DNA of 64,000 bases from Alopecurus myosuroides (lineage: Eukaryota > Streptophyta > Magnoliopsida > Poales > Poaceae): contig CM054063.1 of assembly GCA_028641055.1 (NCBI GenBank), positions 50,531,827 through 50,595,826 on the forward strand, written 5' to 3'. Below are positions 11,332 through 22,064 of this stretch, one piece after another. The notes beneath the pieces were generated by a model that was not told where the DNA came from, did no database searches, and saw nothing but the letters and a program-made list of their open reading frames with translations. The position numbers and the translations under genes are program-made. The first letter of the stretch is position 1, and the number at the start of each line of letters is the position of its first letter.

Positions 11332-11897
11332 TGTCGGATATATGCCAATTAGGGTTATGTCCGGCATTGTCTGAAGGCCGGATTACCAGGGTGGCCCATA
11401 GGCAATGGAGCGAAGTCCATTGGGAGGCCCAGTAAGGTGACGCACAGGAAGCCGGATTCCAGAAGAACCCGGACGACGGCCCAAACTTCGTGTGACTTGG
11501 GTAAGAAGCTGGATTCCTTACTTTCCAAGTTTAGATACTTTTCGTAGTCTTCTAGGTTTCCTTCCTGTAAGCCCTAGTACGGCTATCTATATAAAGCCGA
11601 ACGGGAGCGAAAGAGATAACAAAAGAGAGAATAGAGGTTCCACTAGCTAGAAGCCAACTCGCCGGGAAGTTAATCCTCGCCGAGTTAGCGAAACCATACT
11701 CACAATTGTACTCTGTATACTTGAGGCTGCATCCCAGATTTTACTGAGATTGCAGGAGTAGAAACGCCGCCTAGTTGCATCGTATCGAACCTGGGTAAAT
11801 TGTGTCCTCGTTTCCAGTACTCCGACGTTTCCACCCACGGTTCTATCAGTAGGTTTATGGCACCCCCGTGCATGATCCTGACTATGAAGTCTCGACA
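11332..11897 (+). repeat. Tat-1 3' LTR with preceding polypurine tract
   Basis: Starts TGTCGGATATATGCC directly after the polypurine tract TTTTTGGGGGCTAC (11318-11331) and ends CTATGAAGTCTCGACA, the same CGACA end as the Tat-2 and Tat-3 LTRs. A TATA box (TATATAAAG) stands at 11588-11596. Its partner LTR is not in the window, so the boundary rests on the TG...CA ends, the tract and the family pattern. Expected target duplication after it: ATGAC. Confidence 0.75.
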
Positions 11898-13217
11898 ATG
11901 ACCATCCAACTGTTCGATGATGAGGATGACAAAGGAGTAGAGAACGTGGCTAAAGTTTTTGTCACAATTTAGAGAAACCTCATGTCCACCACTAAGGTAA
12001 TCTTGAACTCCTTGCAACTCTTTCATAACTAGCACATGTACAGACGCTCTTAAATACATAATATTTTAGTCATGATCCATGAAAATAAGAATTGATATAT
12101 TCAAAATTCAAAACTAGTTTTAACTCCTTAGTTTTGTAGATTACCTTTTGAAGTTCCAGGCTGCACTAGAGCAACGCTTCACAAGGCTATATTTCCAATT
12201 GGAGATATTTTTCTCTTATGTTTGAGAATAATGGCTGATATACTAGGGAGATGCATAAAGAAGTGTGCATGTACCATGAATCTGAGGAGTGCTACCAAGT
12301 GTCAGATCTTCGGTATTTCATGCATATGATCACAAAATGAGAGAATCTACTAAGAGCACTAGTGCAAAGTTTTATCTTATTATTATTTTAGGTATTTTGC
12401 GTTTCAATTAATTGTTCATTAATGGTATAATTTTTATTCTTTGGTACTACTTGTCAATGAAACCTTATATGTTTCCTTTTATAACAGGATTCCAAACAAA
12501 GTTTTTCGTGGATATCGTGTGGCTACAAATCGTGGCATAGATCATCGTATGATTCAATTCCTAGGGTGTACACACTATATCTAGAGGAAGATGCGGAAGA
12601 ATATGAATTGTGGTATGGGTTGTCACATTTCTGCATCCATAAAGACATCAAGCACAAATCTACTATTCTTGTGACGGTGGAGGTTAGACAGCTCTTCATC
12701 GGTCTTCAAATCATTGCATTGTTTGAAGGCAATGAATATAGAATAAAGCTTTTTGGTAGTTGCAGTTGCGTCTGATTTCTTGGCAATGTGCCTGTTGCAG
12801 TACAAAACTATTTGTGGCGTCTAAATATATCGCCATGTTCTGTAAACTTTCGATCGATTCCAACGTATATATAGTTCTTGTTTCGCAATACACGGTCAAA
12901 GCTCTATCATTTTTCACGCCCAACCAACTATAACACAGAGCCGGACGCACATACCAGCAGAGACTGGCCTAAAAAACTACCCGTCTCCGGAGCAACGACC
13001 CCCTAAGCCAGTTGCTATTACCATACACATAGAGGCTTGGGTGTGTCGACCACAATTTTGAACCGACGACAAAAATGGGTCATTGGAGCCGGTTATTTCT
13101 TTTCGAGCCGGCCTGTTTGAGAAAAATGTCTAAGGGGTGAATTTCCCTCATGATGTTCGTTTTTCTGTGCAAAGCTGACTACGGGCATCGACTCTAATAC
13201 TTGGTTTTTTACTAGTG
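11898..13217. other. Unassigned mosaic ending in a CACTA-like terminus
   Basis: About 1.3 kb of mainly AT-rich sequence with no long frame. The last bases, GGTTTTTTACTAGTG (13203-13217), form the reverse complement of CACTAGTAAAAAACC, a CACTA-type terminal repeat. Upstream there are paired AGCCGG/CCGGCT motifs (13085-13115) that could be subterminal repeats. I could not find the opposite terminus: CACTAGTGC at 12358 is similar, but its flank does not match. The rest is left unassigned. Confidence 0.35.
12488..12775 (+). other. Possible captured exon, unidentified
   Basis: A splice-acceptor-like TTTATAACAG ends at 12488. It is followed by a stretch with the base composition of coding sequence, although the longest frame (12566-12775, 69 codons with LEEDAEEYELWYG and HFCIHKDIKHK) starts after an in-frame stop in the same block. 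I do not recognise the product. It could be a gene fragment carried by the CACTA-like element that ends at 13217. Confidence 0.2.
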
Positions 13218-13737
13218 GTATTTTTGCACACATTCTTACAGCATCTCCATCGCCCCTCCCCCCTAAGAGGCCCCCCAAGACAACTTTTTTTGTCGACATG
13301 CCATTTTCTCCGACTCCCCCTCCCCAGGACATTGATTGCGTCGGTTGGGCTGAAAATTTGACCGGTGAACCCAAGCTGAACCAATCCCACCGAGGGAGCT
13401 TGTTGGCACCAGTGGAAGTGAAATTGCACATGGGTCTACACTATCGACAAGATCGGACGATTTTCCTGTTGTTTCCCTGTTTTCCTCCTCTTTCCCCACC
13501 AACCCCCACCTTGTTGCTGCTCCCGCCATTTCCTTTGCCGGTTCAACAGATCCACCCGCCGCGCCATGCCGATGAAAAGGTACAAGCAACCTCACCCCAC
13601 CATCGCTCCAGACAAGCCAAGGCTTCACAAACGCCAACTAGAAGACCGACGTTGAGCGCAGCGCGATGGCACCATCGATCGTAGAAGAAGGGAACATAAC
13701 AAGAAGGCCAGGGACATGGCGGTGGTGGAGGAGAAGT
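13218..13737 (+). other. Pyrimidine-rich, gene-leader-like fragment (possible Harbinger end)
   Basis: A CT-rich, GC-richer block (GCATCTCCATCGCCCC; later TTTCCTCCTCTTTCC) leads into an ATG near 13565. The block further on (13670-13737) reads as a basic helical segment. This resembles the 5' part of grass PIF/Harbinger elements, which begin with GCATCTCCAAC-type ends, but I could not find matching terminal repeats. It is cut by the LTR fragment that starts at about 13738. Confidence 0.25.
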
Positions 13738-14480
13738 TTTGGAGGTATGCCTTAGAGACAATAATATTCAGTTATTATTCTATCTCCAAGTTCAGAATCA
13801 AGTTCATTCTGAATGCTACAACCGCTATAGAACTTGAAATGTGAGTTTTCAAAGGAAAATCTTTGTGCGGGTGTGAAGATCTAAAAAATAAGATTTCCAA
13901 ATATTGTATCTAAGATTAGCTTTTGTTCTGTGAGATGATCACATTTTCATGATCATGGAATTATAATAAATTCTAGCAAAACATAAGAGCTTATTATTAG
14001 GTAACAATAGTACTGAACCGACCGAAGTGTACGTTGTTGCTAAAAGAGACTAAGCAATCATTATGTGTTTTAGCAAATACGTATGAAGTTAACATTGACT
14101 ATAATTCCTATATTATGAGAATATCTAGTGAACGCATGATCGAAATTTATACCTTGGATATCATCAATTGTCTTGCCGTAACTGGGGACTATAAAGGTAA
14201 TATCTGGGTATGATCTAGAAAGTGTAATGGAACCGAGATCGTTCAAGACTAGTACTTAAATCCTCTAGACGACAAAGAGATACATTAATTCTTTGGCCCT
14301 CTCAGTATCACCGATAACATATCGTCTAGCCATACAAAGTGTGATCTTATCAAAGGGTCATCGAGGATATGGATGAGTAAAGAGAACGATATCGGTAAAT
14401 GAGTTGGACACCATTGTGCATGTGTCTTCAATGGTCCTGATAACTTTGATGACATCATAATCTATCAACGGACCACGAGT
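13738..14480 (+). repeat. Degenerate copia-type LTR fragment
   Basis: Begins TTTTGGAGGTATGCCTTAGAGACAATAATA, a mutated form of the TGTTGGAAATATGCCCTAGAGGCAATAATA start of Angela/WIS-type copia LTRs. An internal stretch (CTGGGGACTATAAAGGTAATATC, about 14180) also matches the usual LTR pattern. No internal coding follows, so it is a truncated or solo LTR. The right boundary is approximate. Confidence 0.45.
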
Positions 14481-15599
14481 CTAGCCGGGTGGTTCTCCAA
14501 TTAAAGGAGCACTCCCGAAGGTATCAACATGGAGGAGCATGGTTGGTTTATCAACTCAGTTTACCCATGCCCATGTTTGATCACAACAGCAGCTCCGATT
14601 CCGCTTTGGACACCCTGGCCGTACCGAGGGAGGGAAAACCTCTAGACCTGAGTGATCCATTTTGCATCATCAAGATCATCATCGTCAACATCCTCACCAC
14701 CATCACCATCACGCTCACCGTCCACCTTCATCCGGCTGTACCAATTAGGTTTCTTTATCGTTGTTTTCCACTAGATCTCTCTCCCGGTGTGGATTACTTG
14801 TTAGTAGTTGATGCCTATGAGATTTATCGGTGTTTGCACTTTATGACCAGATTGTTATTCATCATTATATAACTTCTGATTATGATCCATATGATGTCAT
14901 GTGAGTAGTTTATTTAGTTCTTGAGGACTTGGGAGAAGTCAAGATGTTAGTGGTGGAATTATGTTGAAGTAATATCTGATGGTTTGATATATAAGTTGTG
15001 GTGTTATTCTTCTAGTGGTGTCATGTGAACGTCGACTACATGACACTTCACCTTTATGGGCCTACGAGGATGCATAGTGTATTTGGATACTAATTGTGGG
15101 GTTGCCGGAGTGACATAAACCTTAACCCCGTTAGGAAATCGATGCACGAGGGAGTGTAGGATCCCAGAGTTTAAGGCTATGGTTAGATTTATCTTAATTA
15201 CTTTTTGTATTTGCGGATGCTTACGAGGGGTATAATCACAAGTATTTATTAGTCCTAGTTGGGCGGTGCATTAGCGTAGGTTCACCCATAGAACACCTAC
15301 AAAAAAAATTAATCAATTGTATGAAACAAAAGCACTTGACGAAGTTCCCATGTTTCCTCGAGAACGTTTGGTAATCATAAGTAAAACAACCGGCTTATCC
15401 TTTGCTCTCAAAAGGATTGGGACACTCGCTGCAATTATATTCACAGCGTTTTATTTACTCGCACACTATTTATCTTCTATATCAAAAACCACAAAAAACC
15501 TGTTTGCTAGTGTTTGCAGTGAATCCTCTATCCAACCTGCTTGTCAACACCTTCCGCTCCTCGTTGGGTTCGACACTCTTATTTATCGAAAGTACTGCA
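14481..15599 (+). repeat. 3' part of an Athila-type gypsy LTR (Sabrina/WHAM-like)
   Basis: The last 450 bases carry phrases I associate with Triticeae Sabrina/WHAM LTRs: GCTTATCCTTTGCTCTCAAAAGGATTGGGACACTCGC in two pieces near 15390-15425, and CTCCTCGTTGGGTTCGACACTC near 15560, followed by TTATCGAAAGTACT. Nothing after this, such as the primer site, is present, because Copia A is inserted at 15599. Family assignment comes from memory of sequence style. The left boundary is approximate. Confidence 0.5.
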
Positions 15600-16931
15600 T
15601 GTTGGCATGCATAGAGATGAACAAAAAAAAATCTACGCGGTACTACCAAGATCTATCCGAGGTAGAAGGTCACGAGGATTACCACTAGACGTGCATGTGC
15701 GGATTATCGAAGAAGCACAGCGATGTAGTGTAGCCCCACGATCCGATCCAGCCGATCAAATCCCGTGATTGTCGAAGTGCTGATCGTACAACACCTCTTC
15801 CGGTATCCACACATACGAGGAGGAGCTCCGACAGCGAACTGCTAGGTCTGGTTTGGAGGCTGGACTGAGTGGGGCTAGGGTTCCAAACGCATGGGAGTGG
15901 AAAACATCTGTACGTTGGGCAACCTTCGCCCCCTCCTTATATAGGGAGTGGGAGTGGGCTGCACAACGCTTGTGGCCCATTCACTCCGTAATTCCAACTC
16001 ACTAATTCAGTCCATTTCCGATCCAGGTCCAACCCGACCAATATATTTGCTCCCTCTCTTAAGTGTGCGACCCTGTAGGCTCATGGCGACTTGGACACGA
16101 TTGGAGTCCGACTCCCAATCGGTCAACCGGTAGAGGATCCTAGCAGAACATGCTGACTCCAAAGTGCCATAGAGTCATATGACAACATACCTTCCAATGT
16201 GACTTTCATCTGAGTCTCTTTTGCCTCACGATATACCTTTTCGAACTATAGGTGAATTATCGTCATCCCGTAAATAGCTCAACTCTCTTCTCGGTCTGTG
16301 ATATATGATTCATCTGACTAACTCTTAGTCAATAGACCTAGTTAACACTTAACGAGTCACGCATGGCCATGCTTCCCGAATCATATCACTTGAGAGGGCC
16401 CAGAGAATATCTCTCCAGTCGGAGGGGCAAAATATCATCTTGATTATCCACATCACGCAGCTTGCTTCTCATTCGGCCCGCACTTTGCCTTTATAAATGC
16501 CTTGTCACGGAACGTCGTTAGACAGAACCTAAATCGGTGATCCACAACTCGGACTATGCGACAACCTCAGGTCTAAGGATTACATTGATTGAGACATGCA
16601 AATGACGACTAACTCGTTGCATCTCAATATGGGTCAGTCCGACTTGCTAAACTCTTTAGCCGTGTCTATGATCGTTGGAATGGCATCGCCATGCCCATCA
16701 CAAGTGGAACCGAGTCATCAATCAACACTCACGTTAGTCTAAGGTGTGTGTCCAGCACAACCTTAATGACCAAGGACAATTTAGCATGAACAACATGAAT
16801 ACGTAGTTCCACAATCGAATCACATATTCAATGACATATATCAGATGTTCAAAACAAGGACTACTTAATAACTTTATGAATACATTTGGAATTACATCAT
16901 ACATGATTTCCTCTAGGGCATATTCCCAACA
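15600..16931 (-). repeat. Copia A 3' LTR (1332 bases)
   Basis: On the minus strand it begins TGTTGGGAATATGCCCTAGAGG at 16931, immediately after a polypurine tract (CTGCAAGCGGGAGAC), and ends GCCAACA at 15600. A minus-strand TATA box (TATATAA) stands at 15937-15943. The left flank CTGCA (15595-15599) is the presumed target duplication. It cannot be checked because the 5' LTR is outside the window. Confidence 0.8.
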
Positions 16932-16966
16932 GTCTCCCGCTTGCAGTAGAGTCAATCATCTCGACA

Positions 16967-17503
16967 TCATACGGCTAAAAATCGAATGCACATACCTCTC
17001 ATGTGCGCCTCATGCTTTGGTTGTGGTAGCGCCTTTGTCAACGGATCTGCAATGTTTTCATCTGTGTGTACTTTGCATAACTTGATATCACCTTGTTCGA
17101 AAAACTGGCGAATGAGGTGGTAACACATGAGTATATGTTTGTTGTTCTGGTGTTGTCTAGGTTCCTTGGCTTGTGCGATAGTACCATTGTTGTCACAATA
17201 TATGTCCAATGGATTGGACGCGCCCAAAACCACACCAAGATCCATCAAGAGGTTCCTGATCCAAACAGCTTCCTTTACAGCCTCTGAGGCAGCAATATAC
17301 TCAACTTCTGTCGTACATGCAGACACGGTATCTTGCTTGGAACTCTTCCAGCTCATAGCTCCTCTGTTCATGACAAACAGTATCCAGACTGCGAACGAGA
17401 ATCATCTAAGTCGGTGAGATAACTCGCATCCAATGTAACCCTTTACATTGAATTCCTCATCACCTCCATAAACTAGGAACATGTCCTTAGTCCTTCTCAA
17501 GTA
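16967..17503 (-). pseudogene. pol: Copia A RNase H
   Basis: The minus-strand frame 17371-16967 encodes the copia RNase H C-terminal half: WKSSKQDTVSACTTEVEYIAAS with the catalytic Glu block, DIYCDNNGTIAQAKEP with the Asp block, and KVHTDENIADPLTKALPQ, the usual end of copia pol. The upstream part is shifted in frame and is interrupted by the Stowaway element at 17504-17625. It would degrade the RNA of the RNA-DNA hybrid but is broken here. Confidence 0.85.
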
Positions 17504-17625
17504 CTCCCTCCGTCCGAAACTAAATGTCACAAAGTTTGACAAAAGTGGATGTATCTAACACTAAATTGTGTTAGATACATCCACTTTTGTCAAACTTTGT
17601 GACATTTAATTCCGGACGGAGGGAG
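17504..17625. mobile_element. Stowaway MITE, near-perfect hairpin
   Basis: Starts CTCCCTCCGTCCG and ends CGGACGGAGGGAG, flanked by the TA target dinucleotide on both sides (17502-17503 and 17626-17627). The two arms are almost fully complementary around a centre near 17565 (GGATGTATCTAACAC against GTGTTAGATACATCC). Both features are diagnostic of Tc1/Mariner-derived Stowaway MITEs of grasses. It sits within the pol frame of Copia A, so it arrived after that element. Confidence 0.95.
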
Positions 17626-17627
17626 TA

Positions 17628-18616
17628 CTTAAGGATGGTTTTAACCGCTGCCCAGCGGGTTTCGCCAGGGTCAGCCTGGTAGCTGCTCGTTACACTTAGA
17701 GAATAGGAAACATTCGGCCTTGTACAAATCATGTCATACATCATGGATCCGACTGCCGAAGCATACGGGATCACACTCATCCCACTTCGCTCATCTGTCG
17801 TCGAAGGACACTAAGTCTTGCTTAGTTTTACACCATGGGACATCGGTAAGAACCCCTTCCTAGACTCTTCCATATTGAATTTCGTCAATACTTTGTCCAG
17901 ATATGTACTCTGATTCAATCCAATGATCCACCTTGATCTATCTCTATATATTCCTATTCCCAGTATGTAAGTCGCCTCACCCAAATCCTTCATTGAGAAA
18001 CTCCTTTCCAATGATTATTTGGTTTCTTGCAACATCATGACATCATTTCCCATCAGTAATATGTTGTCCACATATAAGATTAGAAAATTTACATTGCTCC
18101 CACTAAACTTATTGTATAAACAAGAATCATGATCGCTCTTGATGAAACCAAACAATTTGACTATCTCATCAAAGCGAATGTTCCAACTCTGAGATGCTTG
18201 CTTCAACCCATAAATAGATTTATGAAGTTTGCATATTTGTCAGTGTTACCTGGATTAACAAAACCTTCGGGTTATATCATATACATGTCCTCAGTTAAAT
18301 TTCCATTAAAGAAAGCCATCTTGACATCCATCTACCATATCTCATAGTCGAAATAGGCTGCTATGGCTAACATGATCCGAACTGACTTATGCATCGCTAC
18401 ATGCGAGAAGGTCTCGTCGTAGTCAAATCCTTGAACCTGTCGGAACCATTTCGCGAGAAGTCGTGCTTTATAGACGGAAATATTTCCATCCATATCATTT
18501 TTCTTCTTAAAGACCCATTTGCACTCGACGGGTCTTGCACCGTCTGGCAAATCAACCAAATTCAAAACTTGATTTTCATCACGGACTTTAAATCGGATCT
18601 CATTTCTCCAAGCCAT
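17628..18616 (-). pseudogene. pol: Copia A reverse transcriptase, broken
   Basis: Pieces in several frames: 18616-18332 (KWVFKKKNDMDGNISVYKARL, YDETFSHVA, MLAIAAYFDYEIW), 18206-18015 with LYVDNILLMGND, 18011-17811 (FSMKDLGEATYILGI) and 17780-17571 (IPYASAVGSMMYDM). The catalytic box is YVDN instead of YVDD, so the second aspartate needed for polymerisation is lost. Frameshifts separate the pieces. The order and spacing are those of a normal copia RT. Confidence 0.85.
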
Positions 18617-18623
18617 GACTCGG

Positions 18624-20039
18624 AATCAGATCCCACCATCGCTTCCGAATAAGTTGCCGTCTCATTACTGTCTAACAATAAAACATCACGAGCATTTTGT
18701 AATCTCGCAGATCTCTGTGGTTCAGATGCTGTACTGGCGTAGGTACCACGACTGGCTCAGCCTCCAAGGCCCTCGCCGACTCGCCCCTAGCCGGTTCCTC
18801 TCGAATTTCTTCGAGTTGCCCTGTGCTCCCACTGACTCCCTGACTGAGAAACTATTTCTCAAGGAAGTCACCGTTCCGAGCAACAAACACTTTGCCCTCT
18901 TCTTGGTTGTAGAAGTAGTACCCCAAGGTTTCCCTCGGATACCCCCACGAAATACACTTATCCGACTTGGGCGTGAGCTTGCCCGACTGAAGTCGCTTGA
19001 CAAATGCTTCACAACCCCAAATCTTAAGAAAAGACAAACTTGGCCTTTTGCCAGTCCACATCTCATGCGGTGTATTCTCTACTGATTTTGATGGTACTCT
19101 GTTTAGTGTGAACGCTGCAGTTTCTAGACAATAACCCCAAAATGATAAAGGTAGATCTGTCTGACTCATCATTGATCGTACCATGTCCAAAAAGGTCCAA
19201 TTTCTCCGTTCTGATACAACGTTCCTCTATGGTGTACCCGGCGGAGTGAGTTGAGGAACTATTCCACAACTCTTTCGATGGTCATAAAACTCATGGCTCA
19301 TGTACTCGCCTCCACGGTCCGATCGTAGAAACTTTATTTTCTTGCCGAGTTGATTTTGTACCTCACTCTAGAATTTCTTGAATTTCTCAAAGGCTTCCGA
19401 CTTGTGTTTCATTAAATAGATATATTCATACCTGCTCAAATCATCAGTGAAGGTAATGAAGTACTCATAACCACCTCTGGCTGTCGTGCTCATTCGACCA
19501 CATACAACACTATGTATTAGTTTCAACAAGTCGGACGCCCTTTCACAACTCATTGCAAAAGACGTCTTGGTCATTTTGCCGAGTAGGCATGATTTGCATG
19601 TCTCAAATGAATCTAAGTTGAACGAAGTTAGAAGTCCATAATCATGGAGCTTATTCATGCGCTTCCAACTTATATGACCAAGCCGACAGTGCCAAAAGTA
19701 TGTCATATTTAGATCATTTGGTTTCAACTTTTTCACATTTATGCTGTAGACCAATTCACTATCAAGATTCAAAATAAACAATCTGTCCTGAACGGGTGCA
19801 AAGCCATGAAACATATCTTTCAAATATAAAGAACAACCATTATTCTTAATATTAGAATCATAAGCTTGTCTCATCAAACATGAGGCAGAAATAATGTTTC
19901 GACTAAGCACTGGAACATAATAACAATTATTCAGCTCCATTAAAAATCCTAAAGGTAAATAAAGTTGCATCGTGCCGACTTCCAACGCATCAACTCTCGC
20001 CTTGTTGCCGACCCGAATATCAACCTCTCCTCTTGCCAC
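18624..20039 (-). pseudogene. pol: Copia A protease end and integrase, broken
   Basis: The frame 20039-19368 covers the protease C-terminal part, the GAG-pre-integrase block (FWHCRLGHISWKRMNKLH; CKSCLLGKM) and the start of the integrase core. The first catalytic region reads HSVVCGRMS, where the related Copia B has HTDVCGPMS, so the first Asp is missing. Downstream pieces 19269-19063 and 19190-18852 hold the third-residue region and the C-terminal stretch (LPLSFWGYCLETAAFTLN; EKCI-type end). Several frameshifts are present. Confidence 0.85.
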
Positions 20040-20043
20040 GCTC

Positions 20044-20357
20044 CTAGTTCTTACCAGTTCCTGAGTTGAAAGTCACACCTCCACTCTTGGCTCTGTCAGC
20101 CAAATACTTGGTGCAGTTCTTCTTCCAGTGGTCATCCTTCTTGCAATAGAAGCAATTGGATCCTGCTGTAGTAGATGACTTAGTCGTTGAGGAAGCTCTC
20201 TGAACAGAGCCATGGGTGTTTCCTCCTGACTTATCCGTCTTCCTCTTGGTCCAAGAAGTCTTCTTGAACTTAGCCTTATTCTGCACCATCAACATTTGAC
20301 TGGCGCCATCAGCCTCTGCCGTCTTGAGCATCCCATGTAATTCAGTGAGCTTCTTAT
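20044..20357 (-). pseudogene. gag: Copia A gag C-terminal part with zinc knuckle
   Basis: The minus-strand segment encodes a lysine-rich stretch and a CCHC-like knuckle, CFYCKKDDHWKKNC, the nucleic-acid-binding motif of copia gag. It joins across Tat-2 to the N-terminal gag piece at 54226-54696: the reading frame meets at the CTTAT duplication. Confidence 0.85.
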
Positions 20358-21170
20358 TGTCGGGGGGTTACCCCCGAGTAGGGTAAAAGCAAGTGCTAAG
20401 GGCAAGATCAGAAGAGACGCATGGCAGAGTAGCTGGCTACCCGGTCGACTGCTATTCGGCCGTACACACTGATGGCCAGGAGGAAGAATTAAGGAAGTTA
20501 TTCTCCTCCGAGTAGAGGAAGTGGTCCGAGTAGAGATGGCGGTCTCCTACTCGGGCCAGAAGTCAAAGGAGCCGTTCTGACACAGGATCCCGCGTATCCT
20601 GGGTCCGTACTGCGGCACTGTTCATCTGCAGAGCGCGTGCTTGTCCGCGCCAGGGTGTCAGCAGGGCGTCGCAGGTTAGGGGGGCCTACCCCGTGACAGT
20701 GTCAGTGATAACAGATCAGCTTCTTGGTTTTGCACAACGACTTTACACACGAAGACAAGCTAGGAAGCCAAAGTGGTCAGCGGGAAGCTGGAAGTGTACA
20801 GTGTGCACACTATGTCGACATCTTGGTTGTATCCGGCTGGGCACCAGTATATAAGGTGCCCTGCCTCCTCCTGCGAGAGACACGACGCGACTAAGGGCTA
20901 CAGTTGCCTAGAGAGGAGAGTGGCTACTCGGTTGTAAGCATTACTTGTACTGTGGCTACTCGGTGAGACACGAATATAAAGAGAGGAAGGCAGGAGTAGG
21001 GGTTTACCTCCACACGAGGGCCCTGAACCTGGGTAGATCTTGTTGTTTGTAGTGCTAGTTTCATACTCACGCGGCTACTCGCTGCGTGATCCCTCCCCAA
21101 GCGCCTCCAACGTCCATCGTCCCCACATCTTTAGCCATCCTATGGCATCTGCCGTGACACCACCACGACA
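20358..21170 (+). repeat. Tat-2 5' LTR (813 bases)
   Basis: Starts TGTCGGGGGGTTACCCCCG and ends CACCACCACGACA. A TATA box TATATAAGG lies at 20848-20856 and is identical in the 3' copy. An ATG at 21142 begins a frame that continues out of the LTR into the primer site. Confidence 0.93.
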
Positions 21171-21216
21171 GTTGGCGCCCACCGTGGGTACCAAGAGCAT
21201 CACGAGAGCTATATGA
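21142..21216 (+). pseudogene. gag: Tat-2 LTR-initiated gag start, truncated
   Basis: An ATG near the LTR end opens a 24-codon frame that crosses the LTR border and primer site and encodes PPRQLAPTVGT, then stops at TGA 21214-21216. Tat-3 has the same arrangement with PRQLAPTVG but stays open into pol. I infer that this is the natural gag start, and that the deletion that removed gag in Tat-2 left the start out of frame with the protease. Confidence 0.5.
21171..21189 (+). other. Tat-2 primer-binding site
   Basis: GTTGGCGCCCACCGTGGGT follows the LTR end directly. The same sequence stands beside the Tat-3 5' LTR. TGGCGCC is a typical complement of a tRNA 3' end with CCA, but I cannot name the tRNA with certainty. 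Confidence 0.75.
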
Positions 21217-22064
21217 TCTTCACCTCTGAGCCCATTGACAAGCAGTCTCAGCACAGGCGTGCCATGGAGGTCAATGCCGTGATCCCCGCTGTTCCTCACT
21301 ATATGCACCGGTGCAACCAAGAGATCACGTGGACCAGAGCAGATCATCCTAAGGTGATGCCCAATCTGGGTAGCTATGCCCTGGTGCTGGATCCCACCTT
21401 TTTGGGCCCTCAGAAGAATGTGAAGTTCAGCAAGGTTCTAATTGACAACGGCAGCAACATTAACATTGTGTACAGAGACACACTTGAGAAGCTCGGTTTG
21501 GCCGAGAACATGCTGCTACCTAGCCAGACCACTTTCCATGGCATTGTGCCAGGAGTTTCTTGCAATCCGATTGGCCGAGTATGGATAGATGTGCTATTCG
21601 GCACCAGGGAGAACTGCCGCACAGAGAGCCTGCAGTTCGAGGTGGTTGATCATCAGAGCCCCTACCACGCTCTACTCGGCAGGCCTGCTCTGAGCAAGTT
21701 CATGGCCTCTACCCACACTGCATATCTGAAGATGAAGATCCCTGGCCCCAATGGCGTGATCACCATCTCTGGTGATTACAAGAAGTCCATGGAGTGTGCT
21801 TCTGCCGGTTCTCAGTTGGCATAATCCATGGTGATTGCTGCCGAGAAGAAGAAGATGTACGAGGTGGTGGCTATGGCGCAATCCGCGCAAGATGGTGCGC
21901 CTGGCATGCCGAGTTCCCAGCACGGGACGGCGTTCCAGGCATCTCAGGAGACAAAGAAGATCCAGGTTGACCCTGAGTTTCCCGACCGAGTTGCCATCAT
22001 TGGCTCCGGGTTGGGGGAGAAATAGGAAAGCGAGCTCATCCACTTCCTCCGTGAGAATCGGGAC
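21213..22064 (+). pseudogene. pol: Tat-2 protease and linker, two in-frame stops
   Basis: The frame begins almost at the primer site with the conserved pre-protease block (EVNAVIPAVPHYMHR; EITWTRADHP). It continues with the protease active site LIDNGSNINIVY (Asp in D-N-G) and YHALLGRPALSKFM. TAA at 21822-21824 and TAG at 22023-22025 interrupt the linker to the RT, both in the same frame as the rest of pol. The region between primer site and protease is only about 40 bases, so no gag is encoded. The protease domain itself is unbroken. Confidence 0.88.

Larger units (their letters stand above)
623..11897 (+). mobile_element. Tat-1: degenerate Ty3/gypsy element of Tat lineage
   Basis: Read on the plus strand, this region keeps gag-like, protease, reverse transcriptase, RNase H and integrase remnants in the gypsy order (745-7282). 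An antisense gene remnant follows (10771 down to 7912, minus strand), then a polypurine tract and a 566-base LTR (11332-11897). A second, archaeal-type RNase H with FDGSK and GDSDLV motifs after the reverse transcriptase, together with the antisense gene, places it in the Tat lineage. No 5' LTR is visible: the CACTA terminus stands directly upstream at 622. Many stops and frameshifts show it is the oldest of the three Tat elements here and cannot code for a working polyprotein. Confidence 0.8.

Noticed and set aside
12358..13217. Complete CACTA element from CACTAGTGC to ACTAGTG
   Set aside because: The left end diverges after CACTAGT, and the 3-base flanks do not match (GAG against GTA).
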